NCBI RefSeq assembly: GCF_900461525.1
Contig: NZ_UGOD01000001.1
Span: forward strand, 2,449,001-2,513,000
Direction: 5' to 3'
From: Legionella busanensis
GTDB taxonomy: Bacteria; Pseudomonadota; Gammaproteobacteria; Legionellales; Legionellaceae
DNA: 64,000 nucleotides
In this document: positions 1 through 9,468 of the stretch, piece after piece
Position numbering within the stretch: position 1 is the stretch's first letter
Layout of the letters: each line of letters opens with the position of its first letter
The notes under the pieces: model-generated
Databases searched by the model: none
Told to the model about the DNA's origin: nothing
The model's input: the letters and a program-made list of their open reading frames with translations, nothing else
Position numbers and translations under genes: made by a program

Positions 1-1140
1 TCACCGATTTGCTTATCGGTACAAGGGATTTTGGTTTCTGGATTCACAATTAGTAAGTCCTGAACAGCTTGTTCACATGCAACAATAGCTGATACCTTCT
101 CGTCATTAGGTTCTCGTTTATAGACTTGATTTTTTAGAAGTGCTTCCTTATCATAATGACGTACAATAACACCTGGGTGCCCACTAACCATAAGTGTACT
201 TTCAGCTAAGCCGTAGCATGGCATAAACATGTTTTTTTTAAAGCCGCAGCTTGCAAATTACTGACTGAATTCATTGATAATATTCGCCTTAACTGGCTCT
301 GCCCCATTAAGAAAAAAATGCATTGTGCTTAAATCAAGTTGTGTTTTCATTTCAGAGGAAATTTTTTTATTACAAAGCGCATAAGCAAAGTTATGCGCTG
401 ACGTGGTGGTTCCTTTAAAATCAGTGATAGCTTTTAACCAAGTAAATGGATTACGTAAAAAAGTAAGTGGAGACATTAGATAAACAGGTTTACCCACAAA
501 GATTGGATATAGAATGCCACCAATTAATCCCATATCATGGTATGGTGGTAGCCAGATGATAATTACTGTGTCTGGTCGAGCCTGATGATATTGATTAATA
601 AATTCTAAATTACTCAAGAGATTTAAGTGACTAATCATAACACCCTTTGAGTGGCCTGTTGAGCCAGAAGTATATTGAAAAAATGCGATACTTTCGGGTT
701 TAATAATTATTTCTTTAAATTCATGTACTAGATTATCTGACAATTGCTCTGTATTAATCCATTTAAATTTATGAAAATCCCATTGAGTTAATTCGTTTGC
801 ATTTTTTAAAAAATTTCTCATTAAAGAATTAACAAAAGCAATATTTTTTAAGGCTTTTATGTACTTTAGCTTTTTTATTTGGTCGACAATCTCTCCTTTC
901 GATAAAATAAGCTTAGGGCTTGAGTTTTCAATAACGGCTTGTAGTTTATCTACTAATTTTTTCTCTGCAGGTGGATAAACAGGAACAGCGATAACACCTG
1001 CATAAAGACAACCATAAAAGGCGGCAATAAACTCTATTCCCAGTTGATAAATTAATAAAAATCTATCGCCTGGGCTGGCAAATTGTTGAATTTCAAGCTG
1101 GGAATATTTAATTTTAGTCTGAATTAGGCAAAGAAAGGAG
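1..1140 (-). pseudogene. Fatty-acyl-AMP ligase (FAAL) fragment, interrupted
   Basis: Reading the minus strand gives a continuous FAAL-like protein: an N-terminal piece with VIAVPVYPPAEKKLVDKLQ (around 1000-940), the adenylation motif YTSGSTGHSKGVMISH, then LPPYHDMGLIGG, and after an in-frame TAA at 258-260 the motif CYGLAESTLMVSG. FAALs activate fatty acids as acyl-adenylates for polyketide or lipopeptide assembly. The frame is kept across the stop, so the lesion is a nonsense change, not a frameshift. There is also no start: the frame closes upstream at about 1146 before the usual first 40 or so residues are reached. The 3' end lies outside the window. Both ends plus the stop make this a decaying gene. 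Read-through is possible but unlikely. Confidence 0.85.
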
Positions 1141-1242
1141 ATTTAACTTTACTTGGCCTAGAGATCCTGAGCAATAAAGAAAGTATATAATACTATAATT
1201 ACATCTGAGAGCGACGATTAGTCACTAGGAGATGAGGAAAGA

Positions 1243-1650
1243 ATGAAATCTATTAATCCCAATATCGATATTTTGTGTGTAGAAGATGATGAAATTGATG
1301 TTCAATCTGTAAAACGTGCATTCAATAAATTGAATTCTAAGCTTAAAATCGCTATTGCCTCAAATGGTAAGCAGGCCCTAGACAAACTCTATGGACAAAA
1401 TGGTGAAGAAAAAATTTACCCTAAAGTCATCTTATTAGATATCAACATGCCTAAAATGAATGGTATAGAATTTTTACAGGCATTGCGTGCTGACTTAGCT
1501 TTTATAGATATTCAAGTTTTCGTTTTGACAGGGTCTTATACCACCAAAGAAAAACTTGCTATGGAGTCATTAAACATACGGGGACATATTATTAAGCCTC
1601 TTGAATATAGTGATGCTCTTAATATATTCTGGGCGCTGGAATCTACCTAG
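1243..1650 (+). CDS. CheY-like single-domain response regulator (Rcp1 type)
   Basis: A 135-residue protein made only of a receiver domain. It has the acidic pocket (E14, D15, D16), the phospho-acceptor D66 in LLDINMPKMNG, the switch Thr96 in VLTGS and the conserved K118 in IIKPL. No output domain follows. Such proteins pass a phosphate from a histidine kinase by protein contact; the Rcp1 branch is usually found beside phytochrome or bacteriophytochrome kinases, but no kinase is adjacent here. A strong ribosome site (aggagatgagg) lies just before the ATG. The partner kinase is unknown. Confidence 0.93.
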   Translation: MKSINPNIDILCVEDDEIDVQSVKRAFNKLNSKLKIAIASNGKQALDKLYGQNGEEKIYPKVILLDINMPKMNGIEFLQALRADLAFIDIQVFVLTGSYTTKEKLAMESLNIRGHIIKPLEYSDALNIFWALEST

Positions 1651-1829
1651 AAATCCTTTAAACTCTTATGTTGAACTGTGATATTCATGAGTGAAGTACT
1701 GACAGATTATTTCTGACAAATTTAACAAAATTATCGAACTTAGGCGTTTATTAAAATTTTCGACTAATTAATTATCATTTTCTAATCAATTTGCCTATAA
1801 TTTAACTAATCTATAGCCATAAATTAAAA

Positions 1830-3263
1830 ATGACTCAGCGTATTATAAAAGAAAATCTTGCTCTTTTTCTCGATTACAGAGCAGAGCAGTTATGTAAAGA
1901 AATTGCAGCGCAAAATTTACCACGTGAAATTTCTATTGTGAAGCAAGTTGAAATTAGAAGGCATGTGGCCCAATTAAAAGATTTTCTCACCTCCGCAGGT
2001 AAATGCTTTGCTTTATCAGTCGCTGAAGCAGCTTTTTCAGAAACAGGATACGGGCCATGGTGGAAAACCATACTTGTACAAGTAGCTACTTGGAAACCAA
2101 AAGATTTTGAAGCATTAAACAAAACTGTAGAATTAGATCATCTTTTACCTAAAAATCATCAATCGCCATGCCGAACTTTAACGCTAGGCAATTTATTTGA
2201 AATGGTATTAAATGAAGTTGCAACAGAGCATGCTCAGGCTAATATATCTGTCAAAGCTTTTTTACCCGAAGGAATCCATCAAGTTCATTACTTTGATCCC
2301 AGTAAAAAAATCTTTGAACTCATGATTAATGGAGAGCTTTTATGGTCTCAGAGCCGAGATATTATTGGCGGTTATTTTCCGACAACAGAACTAGCTGCAA
2401 TTTTAAAAAACCACCGACAACAATTTCCAGGTAATATTTGTCTTGGACATGGCGAAGATCATGCTATAAATGTAAGTTATAAAAATGGGAAATGGGTTGT
2501 ATATAACCCTAATTATTCACATGAGACCATTAAGGCAATGACAAAATCTTTTGATACAGAAGAACAATGTGTGGGAGAAATCAAATTATGCTTAAGAAAT
2601 GAAGCAGTAGCCTTACAATTCGTGTCATTTAGAGCAGATAACCAAGTTAAATTTGATTTTTTTGATAAGCTAAATACTGCAGGAATTATTCAGTTAATAG
2701 AAAATGGTGGTTTACATATTATTGCTCGCAACGCGCCCGCACAACTACAAAAAATTATTGAACTAGCTTTTAAAAATCCTGAACTAGCTACAGCTTTAAG
2801 CCACGCCATTTTTAAAGAAAATAAAACTCATTGGAGTGGATTATTAGTAATTGCTCGCTACGCACCAAACGAATTAGAAAATTTATTTAGTTTGGCACAA
2901 AAAGATGCCTCACTCGCTCTAGGTATTGCTAAGACTTTAACTATTTCAAATAATGAAAAATGGAATGCCTTACATATGATAGCTAGTCAAGCATCTAATG
3001 CTATAGAGCCTCTTTTAAATTTAGCAAAAAATAATAATAATATTAATAGAGCCTTACATAAGGCTTTAAGTATGAAAAATAAACAAGGCAATGTACCTAT
3101 AGATCTTATTTCGAAAAATGACCCTAATTTATCAAAACTTCTTACCTTTCAATTATTAAGCTCCCTTCCAAAGAAAAGCTTTTATAGTTCATCTAATCAT
3201 GAAAACAAGATAATTCAAAATGAACCACAAAAAGGGGAATTAAATAATCAATGGGATAGATAA
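1830..3263 (+). CDS. Papain-fold-like protein with C-terminal helical repeats, effector candidate
   Basis: 477 residues with no signal peptide or membrane segment. The N-terminal half has a possible catalytic Cys59 in AGKCFALS, His211 in EDHAINVSY and Asn226 in KWVVYNPNY, the order and spacing of a papain-fold (C58/YopT-like) enzyme with Asn in the third position. The C-terminal part (about residues 280-440) holds repeats of about 36 residues with motifs such as GLHIIARNAP, GLLVIARYAP and ALHMIASQAS, likely an ankyrin-like solenoid. The same C and H motifs recur in the proteins at 21753, 23938 and 39994. Dot/Icm export is inferred from this family resemblance, not shown. Substrate unknown. 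No clear Shine-Dalgarno site was seen. Confidence 0.75.
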   Translation: MTQRIIKENLALFLDYRAEQLCKEIAAQNLPREISIVKQVEIRRHVAQLKDFLTSAGKCFALSVAEAAFSETGYGPWWKTILVQVATWKPKDFEALNKTVELDHLLPKNHQSPCRTLTLGNLFEMVLNEVATEHAQANISVKAFLPEGIHQVHYFDPSKKIFELMINGELLWSQSRDIIGGYFPTTELAAILKNHRQQFPGNICLGHGEDHAINVSYKNGKWVVYNPNYSHETIKAMTKSFDTEEQCVGEIKLCLRNEAVALQFVSFRADNQVKFDFFDKLNTAGIIQLIENGGLHIIARNAPAQLQKIIELAFKNPELATALSHAIFKENKTHWSGLLVIARYAPNELENLFSLAQKDASLALGIAKTLTISNNEKWNALHMIASQASNAIEPLLNLAKNNNNINRALHKALSMKNKQGNVPIDLISKNDPNLSKLLTFQLLSSLPKKSFYSSSNHENKIIQNEPQKGELNNQWDR

Positions 3264-3339
3264 GTTTAAAAATATTTAGAAAGCGTTTCGCAAGGAATAA
3301 TTTTATTCTCTCATGCACGTCAATTTATAGAAATGTACA

Positions 3340-3622
3340 GACAACTTTATCTTATCACCTTTACCAATCGCCGTTAGCAACGATTGATTTAGTACAAACT
3401 TGGAGTGAAACAGATTTTCGTGATGATTTAACGCGTATTACTTGTCCTACGCTTTTCATACATGGAACAAATGATATTATCGTTCCTATTGAAAAATCAG
3501 CTAGAATAGCGCCTAAACTCATTCTAAACTCAACATTAATAGAATATGAAGGTGAATGGCATGGACTTATCAATATAGCAAGGCTGCGAGTTGGTGAAGA
3601 TTTATTAAATTTTATTAATTAG
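3340..3622 (+). pseudogene. Alpha/beta hydrolase C-terminal remnant
   Basis: The plus strand reads TWSETDFRDDLTRITCPTLF, then IHGTNDIIVPIEKSARIAP, then EYEGEWHGLINIARLRVGED to a TAG at 3620-3622. This is the end of an alpha/beta hydrolase: the strand with the acid residue (GTNDIIVP) and the final catalytic His (EWHGL). The nucleophile half is missing and no start codon with a ribosome site precedes it, so only a stump is left. A minus-strand frame over the same bases is a shadow. Confidence 0.7.
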
Positions 3623-3730
3623 AAAATTTAAGCATATATTTTCTTAGCGGCATGGCCCTAAGTTATTATCAGTTCTACAATATTTAGACACCATCTTTTA
3701 AATAAATTTCGAATTGATAATTCTAAAATC

Positions 3731-3750
3731 GAGGTAAGTCCGAATACCTC
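3731..3750 (-). terminator. Possible terminator of the small basic gene
   Basis: GAGGTA and TACCTC form a 6-bp stem around an 8-base loop, followed on the minus strand by GATTTTAG. It lies just after the stop of the 46-residue gene. The T run is short, so this is a weak call. Confidence 0.35.
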
Positions 3751-3760
3751 CTTCAAGCCT

Positions 3761-3901
3761 CTATTTCTTTTGCGAAGATTTATTTGAACTTCTTTTTAAT
3801 TTATCTGAATTTTTATGCGCTTCATTAGGATGTACGGCATTGTGTTCATCTTTACGGCGAGCATCTTGCGATTCATTTTTAAAGCTTTCATTTTTTGACA
3901 T
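3761..3901 (-). CDS. Small hydrophilic protein, 46 residues
   Basis: The minus-strand ATG at 3901 follows a good ribosome site (aaaaggaatatcaaa). The product is a very polar, Lys/Ser/Asn/Glu-rich protein (starts MSKNESFKNESQDARRKDEH, ends SSQKK) with no hydrophobic segment, likely disordered. It resembles in composition the tiny stress-associated proteins of Legionella, but I do not recognise a family. The composition, ribosome site and downstream hairpin support a real gene. Confidence 0.6.
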   Translation of the reverse strand: MSKNESFKNESQDARRKDEHNAVHPNEAHKNSDKLKRSSNKSSQKK

Positions 3902-4080
3902 TTTGATATTCCTTTTATAAATAATTTTTTTCAAGTCTAAACTTAAAGTTAGATGTATTTTTCCTAAAATACAAATTAGGCATCTATCATCCTCTGTAAT
4001 TAATAACTCTTATGAATTTCACTCAAAAGGCGTTTGCTGCCCTTTTAGAATAGACTTATGCTAAACTCAATTAAATTGTT

Positions 4081-4192
4081 CATGGTAAGTAAGGAATTAC
4101 ACCCGAAACCGCTCTTAATTTGGCTGATGTCCTATGTATAGAGCCTGAATTTTGACTTAATTTACAGCAAGGCTGGGATCAACCTTTTCTAA
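4081..4192 (+). pseudogene. HigA/VapI-type antitoxin remnant
   Basis: The plus strand reads GITPETALNLADVLCIEPEF, then a TGA, then LNLQQGWD. This matches the end of the HTH domain of HigA-like antitoxins, where the residue at the stop is a conserved Trp (EFWLNLQ). So a TGG codon became TGA. The DNA-binding helix upstream and any toxin are gone. Confidence 0.6.
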
Positions 4193-4314
4193 TGAAAAAT
4201 TTGAGGCTTGTCAAGTTAATGTAAATAAAGCGCTTATGCTTTTATATAGTTAGGTAATGTACTTATATTTAATTGCTAAAACTGATTTTAATCCTCATTC
4301 TGAAAAAAATTACC

Positions 4315-4767
4315 CTATCTAGTTTGGTATATGCGAAAAGCAATGTTTGCTACCATTAATAAATTAATAATTAAATATATCGTTATTTTTAATATTTGAT
4401 TGGCTGCTGAGGAGCCAACTATTGATAATGTATCCAATAGGGTTAGAACTATGCCATACTTATAACCAACCGTAAAAGAAAATGCAAAAAATTTGCTCAC
4501 AAAATTCCTGCCTTTTGAAGCACCATTTGCTATAAATAGAATCAAAAGACCAACGCCTGTTATGATGAAATATCCCCATATATTAACTAAGTCTACAGGA
4601 GTTGCTTGTCTCCCGATCATTGATAAACACCGTTGGGTTAACCCTAACGCGTCATACATAACTATAAGGTAAAAATAGACAAAGAGTTGGCTTTCTGACA
4701 AAGACCCAGAAAGTATTTTTTCTTTTATAGATTCTGTACTAAAGAAATTTCTTATTTTTAATATCAT
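4315..4767 (-). CDS. Hypothetical integral membrane protein
   Basis: 150 residues with about four membrane segments: SQLFVYFYLIVMYDALGL, the stretch after NIWGYFIITGVGLLILFI, KYGIVLTLLDTLSIVG and the C-terminal IYLIINLLMVANIAF. The N-terminal 30 residues are polar and probably cytoplasmic. The ATG at 4767 is preceded by aaggaaagaca. No family or function is recognised. It stands alone between debris on both sides. Confidence 0.7.
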   Translation of the reverse strand: MILKIRNFFSTESIKEKILSGSLSESQLFVYFYLIVMYDALGLTQRCLSMIGRQATPVDLVNIWGYFIITGVGLLILFIANGASKGRNFVSKFFAFSFTVGYKYGIVLTLLDTLSIVGSSAANQILKITIYLIINLLMVANIAFRIYQTR

Positions 4768-4792
4768 TATATTTGTCTTTCCTTTGTTTTTT

Positions 4793-4810
4793 GGTGCTGT
4801 TGCAAAAGAT
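4793..4810. repeat. Solo IS6-type terminal repeat
   Basis: GGTGCTGTTGCAAAAGAT matches the ends of the IS6-family fragments elsewhere in this window (GG-x3-TGTTGCAAAA). No transposase sequence is recognisable between here and 5047, so this looks like a lone scar between the membrane protein and the diguanylate cyclase. Confidence 0.4.
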
Positions 4811-5047
4811 ATAAAGGCTACAAAAACACAACTTTAAAGCGCAATGCAACCCTACATATAGAATATCGCTTTTTATATCAATTTAGTCGCTTCTTTTGCT
4901 CTGTCTCATTGAATATCTAGAGTTAAAGGAGACATATTACTTGGCTCTATAATTTCAGGTATCATATATTTTTTATTTTTAAAAAGCGCATCACGTAAAC
5001 ATAGCGTAGTTTTAATCTTGAATCATGTATACTGCTAGGAACAGCAT

Positions 5048-7687
5048 ATGAAGGAACAGGAACGTTTACTTGCTGTATTCTTTTCTATTTTGCTTATTTT
5101 ATTAGGCAGCACAGTCATTTTTGGCTGGCTCGCGCACATTCCAAAAATGGTACAATTGATTCCAGGTTTAGTTGGGATGGTTTTTAATACTGCTTTATGC
5201 TTTATTTTGACCGGACTTTTAATCATCAATTCTAATTATTTTTTTAAAAATCAAAGATTTACTCAAAATATTTTAAGCTCTATTATTTTTTTTATTGCCT
5301 TGATAACGTTGTCACAAGATTTGTTTCATTATAATTTAGGAACGGATCAAATAATCATCAAGCCTTGGTTAGAAGATCCTAACCCAACGCCTGGTCGTAT
5401 GGCACCCAATACCTCTCTAGGTTTTCTACTCATTTCTATTATAGGTTTTATTATGCCTTATGGAAGACATAGGAAAGCTGCCATTATTATTCAATTATTA
5501 ACTGTTTTAATTCTATTAATTGCCCTATTAGGTTTGCTTGTTTATAGCTTAAAACTTGAATTTATATTTAGGTGGTATAGTTATACTCGGATGGCCGTAC
5601 ATACAGCCATTGGATTTTTAATTGCAAGTTTTGCATGGTGGGCAACTTGGGCTAGCAGCAAGTGGTATAGAGATTTTTACCAGGGACAAGAAGATAAGAA
5701 AATCATTTTAATTACCGGCCTTATTTTACTAAGCATTAGTATGATTGCCGGATTAGGGGGTATTGCATGGCTAACATACATGAATATTGCCGCCGTAGAA
5801 CAAGCCTTACAAGATAATCTGCAAGAGAAAACGAGTATTATCTCTAATGAGATTAACAGTGCCAAACAAACGTTAACGAAAATAGCATTTAATCCACTTT
5901 TATTAAATGAAATAAAGAAATCACCTATAAATATTACTCGTTTAGGTGAAGCTTTAAATTATTTAAAACCTAATAATTTAGTAAGGTTTCAATTGAAAGA
6001 TAAGCAAGGAGAGATTATTTATTCGCAGGGACATTTAAGTAGCGAACCGCCTCTATCTATTCCTCTAAATTTCCCGGAAAAGATAAATTTAATTTGGAAG
6101 AATGGCTTTTGGCTCAAAGGGGAATTTATTTTAAATGCTGGTGTGCCTCAATCTAAACTGGCTACGTTTATTGGGGAGGTTCCTTTAACAGGGATTAATC
6201 GTATATTTAAAGATAATCAAGTCCCTAATACAAGCAGGGAACTAAGCATGTGTGTCGCGTCCTCTTCTAAATTAGCGACTTGTTTTCCTAATCGATTTAC
6301 TCAAAAAGTTTTTACCGTCGATTTGTATACTAATTTTAAGCCCTTACCCATGAGTTATGCATTAGCAAGACTTAAAGGTGTTGTTCATGCCAGTGACTAT
6401 CGGGGTCATCAGGTGATTGCCGTTTATAATTATATTCCTCATATGCCGCTAGGGCTCACCTTAAAAATTGATACGGCAGAAATTTATAAACCTATAGCGC
6501 AACAGTTAAAATACGTTCTGCCCGTTGCTATTTTATTTATTTGTGGCAGTTTAATTTTTCTTTATCTGCAGATTTTACCTTTAGTAAGAAAAGTAGTTTT
6601 TTCGGAAAAAGAAGCGAAAGAGGCTAGAGAAAGACTAGAGGAAAATGTCGCTTTATTAAAAAAGCGAAACAAAGAAATTTCATTACTCCGTGAATTAAGT
6701 GCTCATTTACTTAGCTGCCAAACCTTAAAAGAAGCTTATCGATTAATTGCGAACTGTGCGACGCACCTCTTACCTCATACTTCTGGCGTTTTATATTTAT
6801 CTTATTCCTCTACTTCTCAAGAATTAATAAGCGTTCTCTGTTGGGGAGATATCAAGTTGAAAATCAAAGCGCTTAAAAAGGATTCTTGTTTTGCTCTAGC
6901 TCAACAAACTAGTCGTGTGATAACCAATATAACTGACATCCCAATTTGTGAGCATGTCTCACCTACTGACCTAAGCTATGAGCCTCTTTTTTGTATTCCC
7001 TTATCCATACAAGGAACAGTGCAAGGATTGCTTTATGTAAAACAAAATAATAAGCAAAAAATCAATCCCCATGAATGTGAAAATCAAAGAGTATTACTAG
7101 GTATATTAAGTGAGCAAATAGCGCTGGGTATTTCTAATATTAAGCTAAGGATTGAGCTACAAGAGCATTCCTTTCATGACCCCTTAACAGGATTATATAA
7201 TAGACGTTATATGGAGAGCACTCTACAAGATGAGTTATTACATGCCAAACAACATGCCTTACCACTTAGTATCGTTTTATTAGATATTGATTATTTTAAG
7301 CGCGTTAATGATCATTTTGGCCATGACGTGGGTGATGCTGTCTTAGTTGCTTTAGCACAACTACTACGCAGCTCTATTCGCTCTCATGATTTTGCTTGCC
7401 GCTATGGCGGTGAAGAATTTTTCTTTTTTATGTCTAACTCTTCAAAAGAGGTTGCTATCGAACGCGCAGAACAATTACATAAAAAAGTAGCCAAGCTTAA
7501 GTTTCCCAGATACAATTTAGGACCTATTACAATATCAATAGGGATTGCTTCCTATCCTGCCGATGGCGATAACCTAATAGCTCTAATGAAAGCGGCTGAC
7601 ATAGCACTTTATTTTGCGAAGAGTACGGGTCGTAATAAAACAATTAGCTACTCCCCAAAATTACATGAGAAAAAGTTGACCAAATAA
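5048..7687 (+). CDS. Membrane-bound sensor diguanylate cyclase (MASE-like, GAF, GGDEF)
   Basis: 879 residues. The N-terminal third has seven or so membrane helices with the repeated pattern NTALCFIL / NTSLGFLL / HTAIGFLI, a sensor layout known from MASE-type domains. A helix near residue 225-245, a periplasmic-looking region and another helix near 495-515 follow, then a short coiled linker, a GAF-like domain (about 555-700) and the GGDEF domain. The active site is GGEEF at 787-791, and the inhibitory I-site R778-x-x-D781 lies five residues before it, so the enzyme should make c-di-GMP from two GTP and be product-inhibited. No EAL domain. The ATG at 5048 follows taggaacag. The signal sensed is unknown. 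Confidence 0.92.
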   Translation: MKEQERLLAVFFSILLILLGSTVIFGWLAHIPKMVQLIPGLVGMVFNTALCFILTGLLIINSNYFFKNQRFTQNILSSIIFFIALITLSQDLFHYNLGTDQIIIKPWLEDPNPTPGRMAPNTSLGFLLISIIGFIMPYGRHRKAAIIIQLLTVLILLIALLGLLVYSLKLEFIFRWYSYTRMAVHTAIGFLIASFAWWATWASSKWYRDFYQGQEDKKIILITGLILLSISMIAGLGGIAWLTYMNIAAVEQALQDNLQEKTSIISNEINSAKQTLTKIAFNPLLLNEIKKSPINITRLGEALNYLKPNNLVRFQLKDKQGEIIYSQGHLSSEPPLSIPLNFPEKINLIWKNGFWLKGEFILNAGVPQSKLATFIGEVPLTGINRIFKDNQVPNTSRELSMCVASSSKLATCFPNRFTQKVFTVDLYTNFKPLPMSYALARLKGVVHASDYRGHQVIAVYNYIPHMPLGLTLKIDTAEIYKPIAQQLKYVLPVAILFICGSLIFLYLQILPLVRKVVFSEKEAKEARERLEENVALLKKRNKEISLLRELSAHLLSCQTLKEAYRLIANCATHLLPHTSGVLYLSYSSTSQELISVLCWGDIKLKIKALKKDSCFALAQQTSRVITNITDIPICEHVSPTDLSYEPLFCIPLSIQGTVQGLLYVKQNNKQKINPHECENQRVLLGILSEQIALGISNIKLRIELQEHSFHDPLTGLYNRRYMESTLQDELLHAKQHALPLSIVLLDIDYFKRVNDHFGHDVGDAVLVALAQLLRSSIRSHDFACRYGGEEFFFFMSNSSKEVAIERAEQLHKKVAKLKFPRYNLGPITISIGIASYPADGDNLIALMKAADIALYFAKSTGRNKTISYSPKLHEKKLTK

Positions 7688-7888
7688 AATTTAATGGTAT
7701 CAGCTATCTGAATGATACTGTTTTGAATAATTTATGTTAGGTAAATTTCAATAATTTACACATTGCCCTAATCTTAATTAAATTGTAGTTAACTCATCTA
7801 GTTAACTAATTGCTTAATAAGCACATCATGCTACCATTGCAGGCACAAAGAATTTATTTTAATCACTTAATAATACTGGAGATTTTAA

Positions 7889-8647
7889 ATGCCAATAGCA
7901 CGCGATATTGTTCAGGCAGCTAAGCGCGGGGATATAGAGACTGTACAAGATTATTTAAAAGCTGGAAATAATGTAAATGAACAGGATAGAAAAGGTAGAA
8001 CATTACTTTTTTCTGCTGTAAAAAAAGACCAACAGGAAATGGTTAATTTTTTACTAAATAATAATGCAAACCCAACTATAGCAACCGAAGATAACGAAAC
8101 CCCTTTACATCGCGCGTCTGTCAATGAATTCCTTAATATTATGACAATGCTTCTGAACAAAGGCGCAAATATCAATGCACAAGATGAAGATCAAAACACG
8201 CCTTTGCACTATGCTGTAGAAAGAAAAAAAGAAAAGGCAGTCGATTTATTAATTACACACAACGCTGATGCAACTATTCGTAATAACAAGGGACTTACAC
8301 CATTACATAAAATTTTAGTTATAGAAGGAATGCAATATACACCTGAAGAAATTGGCATGACTTATATTTATGATAAAAAATTGGCTAAAATGTTAGAAGC
8401 TATTGATGGACCTGATCATATTTTTTCTAAAAAAACCAACATTGCTCAAACCCTTATTACCAAAGGGAATGCTAAATTAGATATGATAATACATCATGAA
8501 GATAGTGATTCATATTTAAACATTTATGAATATGCTAAAGCTCAAGAAGTACCTTATGAAATTCTAGATTTTATTAAAGAGGCTTGGGAGCGTTTTCAAC
8601 AAGCACAGACTGTAACGCCAGCACTAACAGTATTCTTTCTAATTTAA
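7889..8647 (+). CDS. Ankyrin-repeat protein, probably cut short by a frameshift
   Basis: 252 residues. About four ankyrin repeats fill residues 1-140, with motifs GRTLLFSAVKKDQQEMVNFLL, ETPLHRASVNEFLNIMTMLL and NTPLHYAVERKKEKAVDLLI, and a helical part follows. The frame ends soon after KEAWERFQQAQ in an unrelated tail (TVTPALTVFFLI). The adjacent frame (8584-8934) continues with a coiled coil, so the original protein was probably about 345 residues. Ankyrin proteins of this kind in Legionella are often Dot/Icm effectors acting through host protein contacts. A ribosome site (actggagat) precedes the ATG. Confidence 0.8.
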   Translation: MPIARDIVQAAKRGDIETVQDYLKAGNNVNEQDRKGRTLLFSAVKKDQQEMVNFLLNNNANPTIATEDNETPLHRASVNEFLNIMTMLLNKGANINAQDEDQNTPLHYAVERKKEKAVDLLITHNADATIRNNKGLTPLHKILVIEGMQYTPEEIGMTYIYDKKLAKMLEAIDGPDHIFSKKTNIAQTLITKGNAKLDMIIHHEDSDSYLNIYEYAKAQEVPYEILDFIKEAWERFQQAQTVTPALTVFFLI

Positions 8648-8934
8648 GCAATATTCAATTAAATAATAAACAAATAGTTGATCGATTAACTAGCCAACAA
8701 GAATTTCTACAAACCGAGAATCAACAATTAAAGAATAAAATTACTGAGCTAGAAGATGAAGTGCTAGAATTAAAAGCTAAGCTTCTTTCTTTAGGTGTGG
8801 TTGAGAATGACAAGTCACAAAATACACCTGTATCACAATATAAAGGTTCTCTATTTAATTTAAATGCTACACCTAAATCCGATAAAAACTCAACTGATTT
8901 AACAGCTATAAGTTCAACCCAATTTCCTAATTAG
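8584..8934 (+). pseudogene. Coiled-coil C-terminal part of the ankyrin gene, shifted frame
   Basis: This frame, -1 relative to 7889-8647, encodes SNLSNIQLNNKQIVDRLTSQ followed by QEFLQTENQQLKNKITELED and VLELKAKLL, a clear leucine-rich coiled coil, then a Ser/Thr/Asn-rich tail ending FPN. Its nominal ATG (8584) has no ribosome site and lies inside the upstream gene. The two frames overlap by 64 bases and no canonical slippery heptamer is visible in the overlap, so a fixed indel is more likely than programmed frameshifting. Confidence 0.6.
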
Positions 8935-9030
8935 GCCAATTCGTTGATAAATCTCTATTAAATTTTTTCAAACTTATTTTAAATAGTATTTTGAAATAAG
9001 TTTGAGTTTTTTAAATTAATGCTCTAGAAA

Positions 9031-9282
9031 CTAAGGCTTAAAGTTAGACATGTGATTGTCATCCGCTGGAATAGCAAATTGCTTTAAAATGTCATCAACG
9101 TTACCGGTAAATGTAGAACCTTTAAAGGTTTGCTGTATTTTAACATCTTGATTGACCGTTCCTGAGATTAAAGGCTTAGACGTGTTATGCAAATTCAAAT
9201 TTTTATTATTCTTAAGCGCTTCTTCAGAAACCTTTTTCTCATCTAATTCTACATTTGATTTATAAAATCCAGGTTTATACAT
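9031..9282 (-). CDS. Hypothetical 83-residue polar protein
   Basis: Starts with ATG at 9282 behind a strong ribosome site (aaaaaggagtacta). The product is hydrophilic and Asn/Lys-rich with a short Thr/Gly stretch (GSTFTGNVDDILKQF). No signal peptide, membrane segment or known domain is seen. The ribosome site makes it a likely gene; no function is recognised. Confidence 0.6.
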   Translation of the reverse strand: MYKPGFYKSNVELDEKKVSEEALKNNKNLNLHNTSKPLISGTVNQDVKIQQTFKGSTFTGNVDDILKQFAIPADDNHMSNFKP

Positions 9283-9468
9283 TAGTACTCCTTTTTAAAA
9301 AATATAACATTATCATATCCTTAGATTAATTCCCTTGGTATTCTTAAAAGGTAATTTATTAATCACTTATGCTACCTGCCTTAAAATTTAAAAAATTTTA
9401 AGCCTATATTGTTATACCAGTCTTAAAAAAATGACCTTTTAGCAATCAAGCTGTGAATGAACCCTATT

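Noticed and set aside
8584..8647. Programmed -1 frameshift in the ankyrin gene
   Set aside because: No X-XXY-YYZ heptamer or obvious downstream pseudoknot in the overlap; listed as a likely indel instead, though not excluded.
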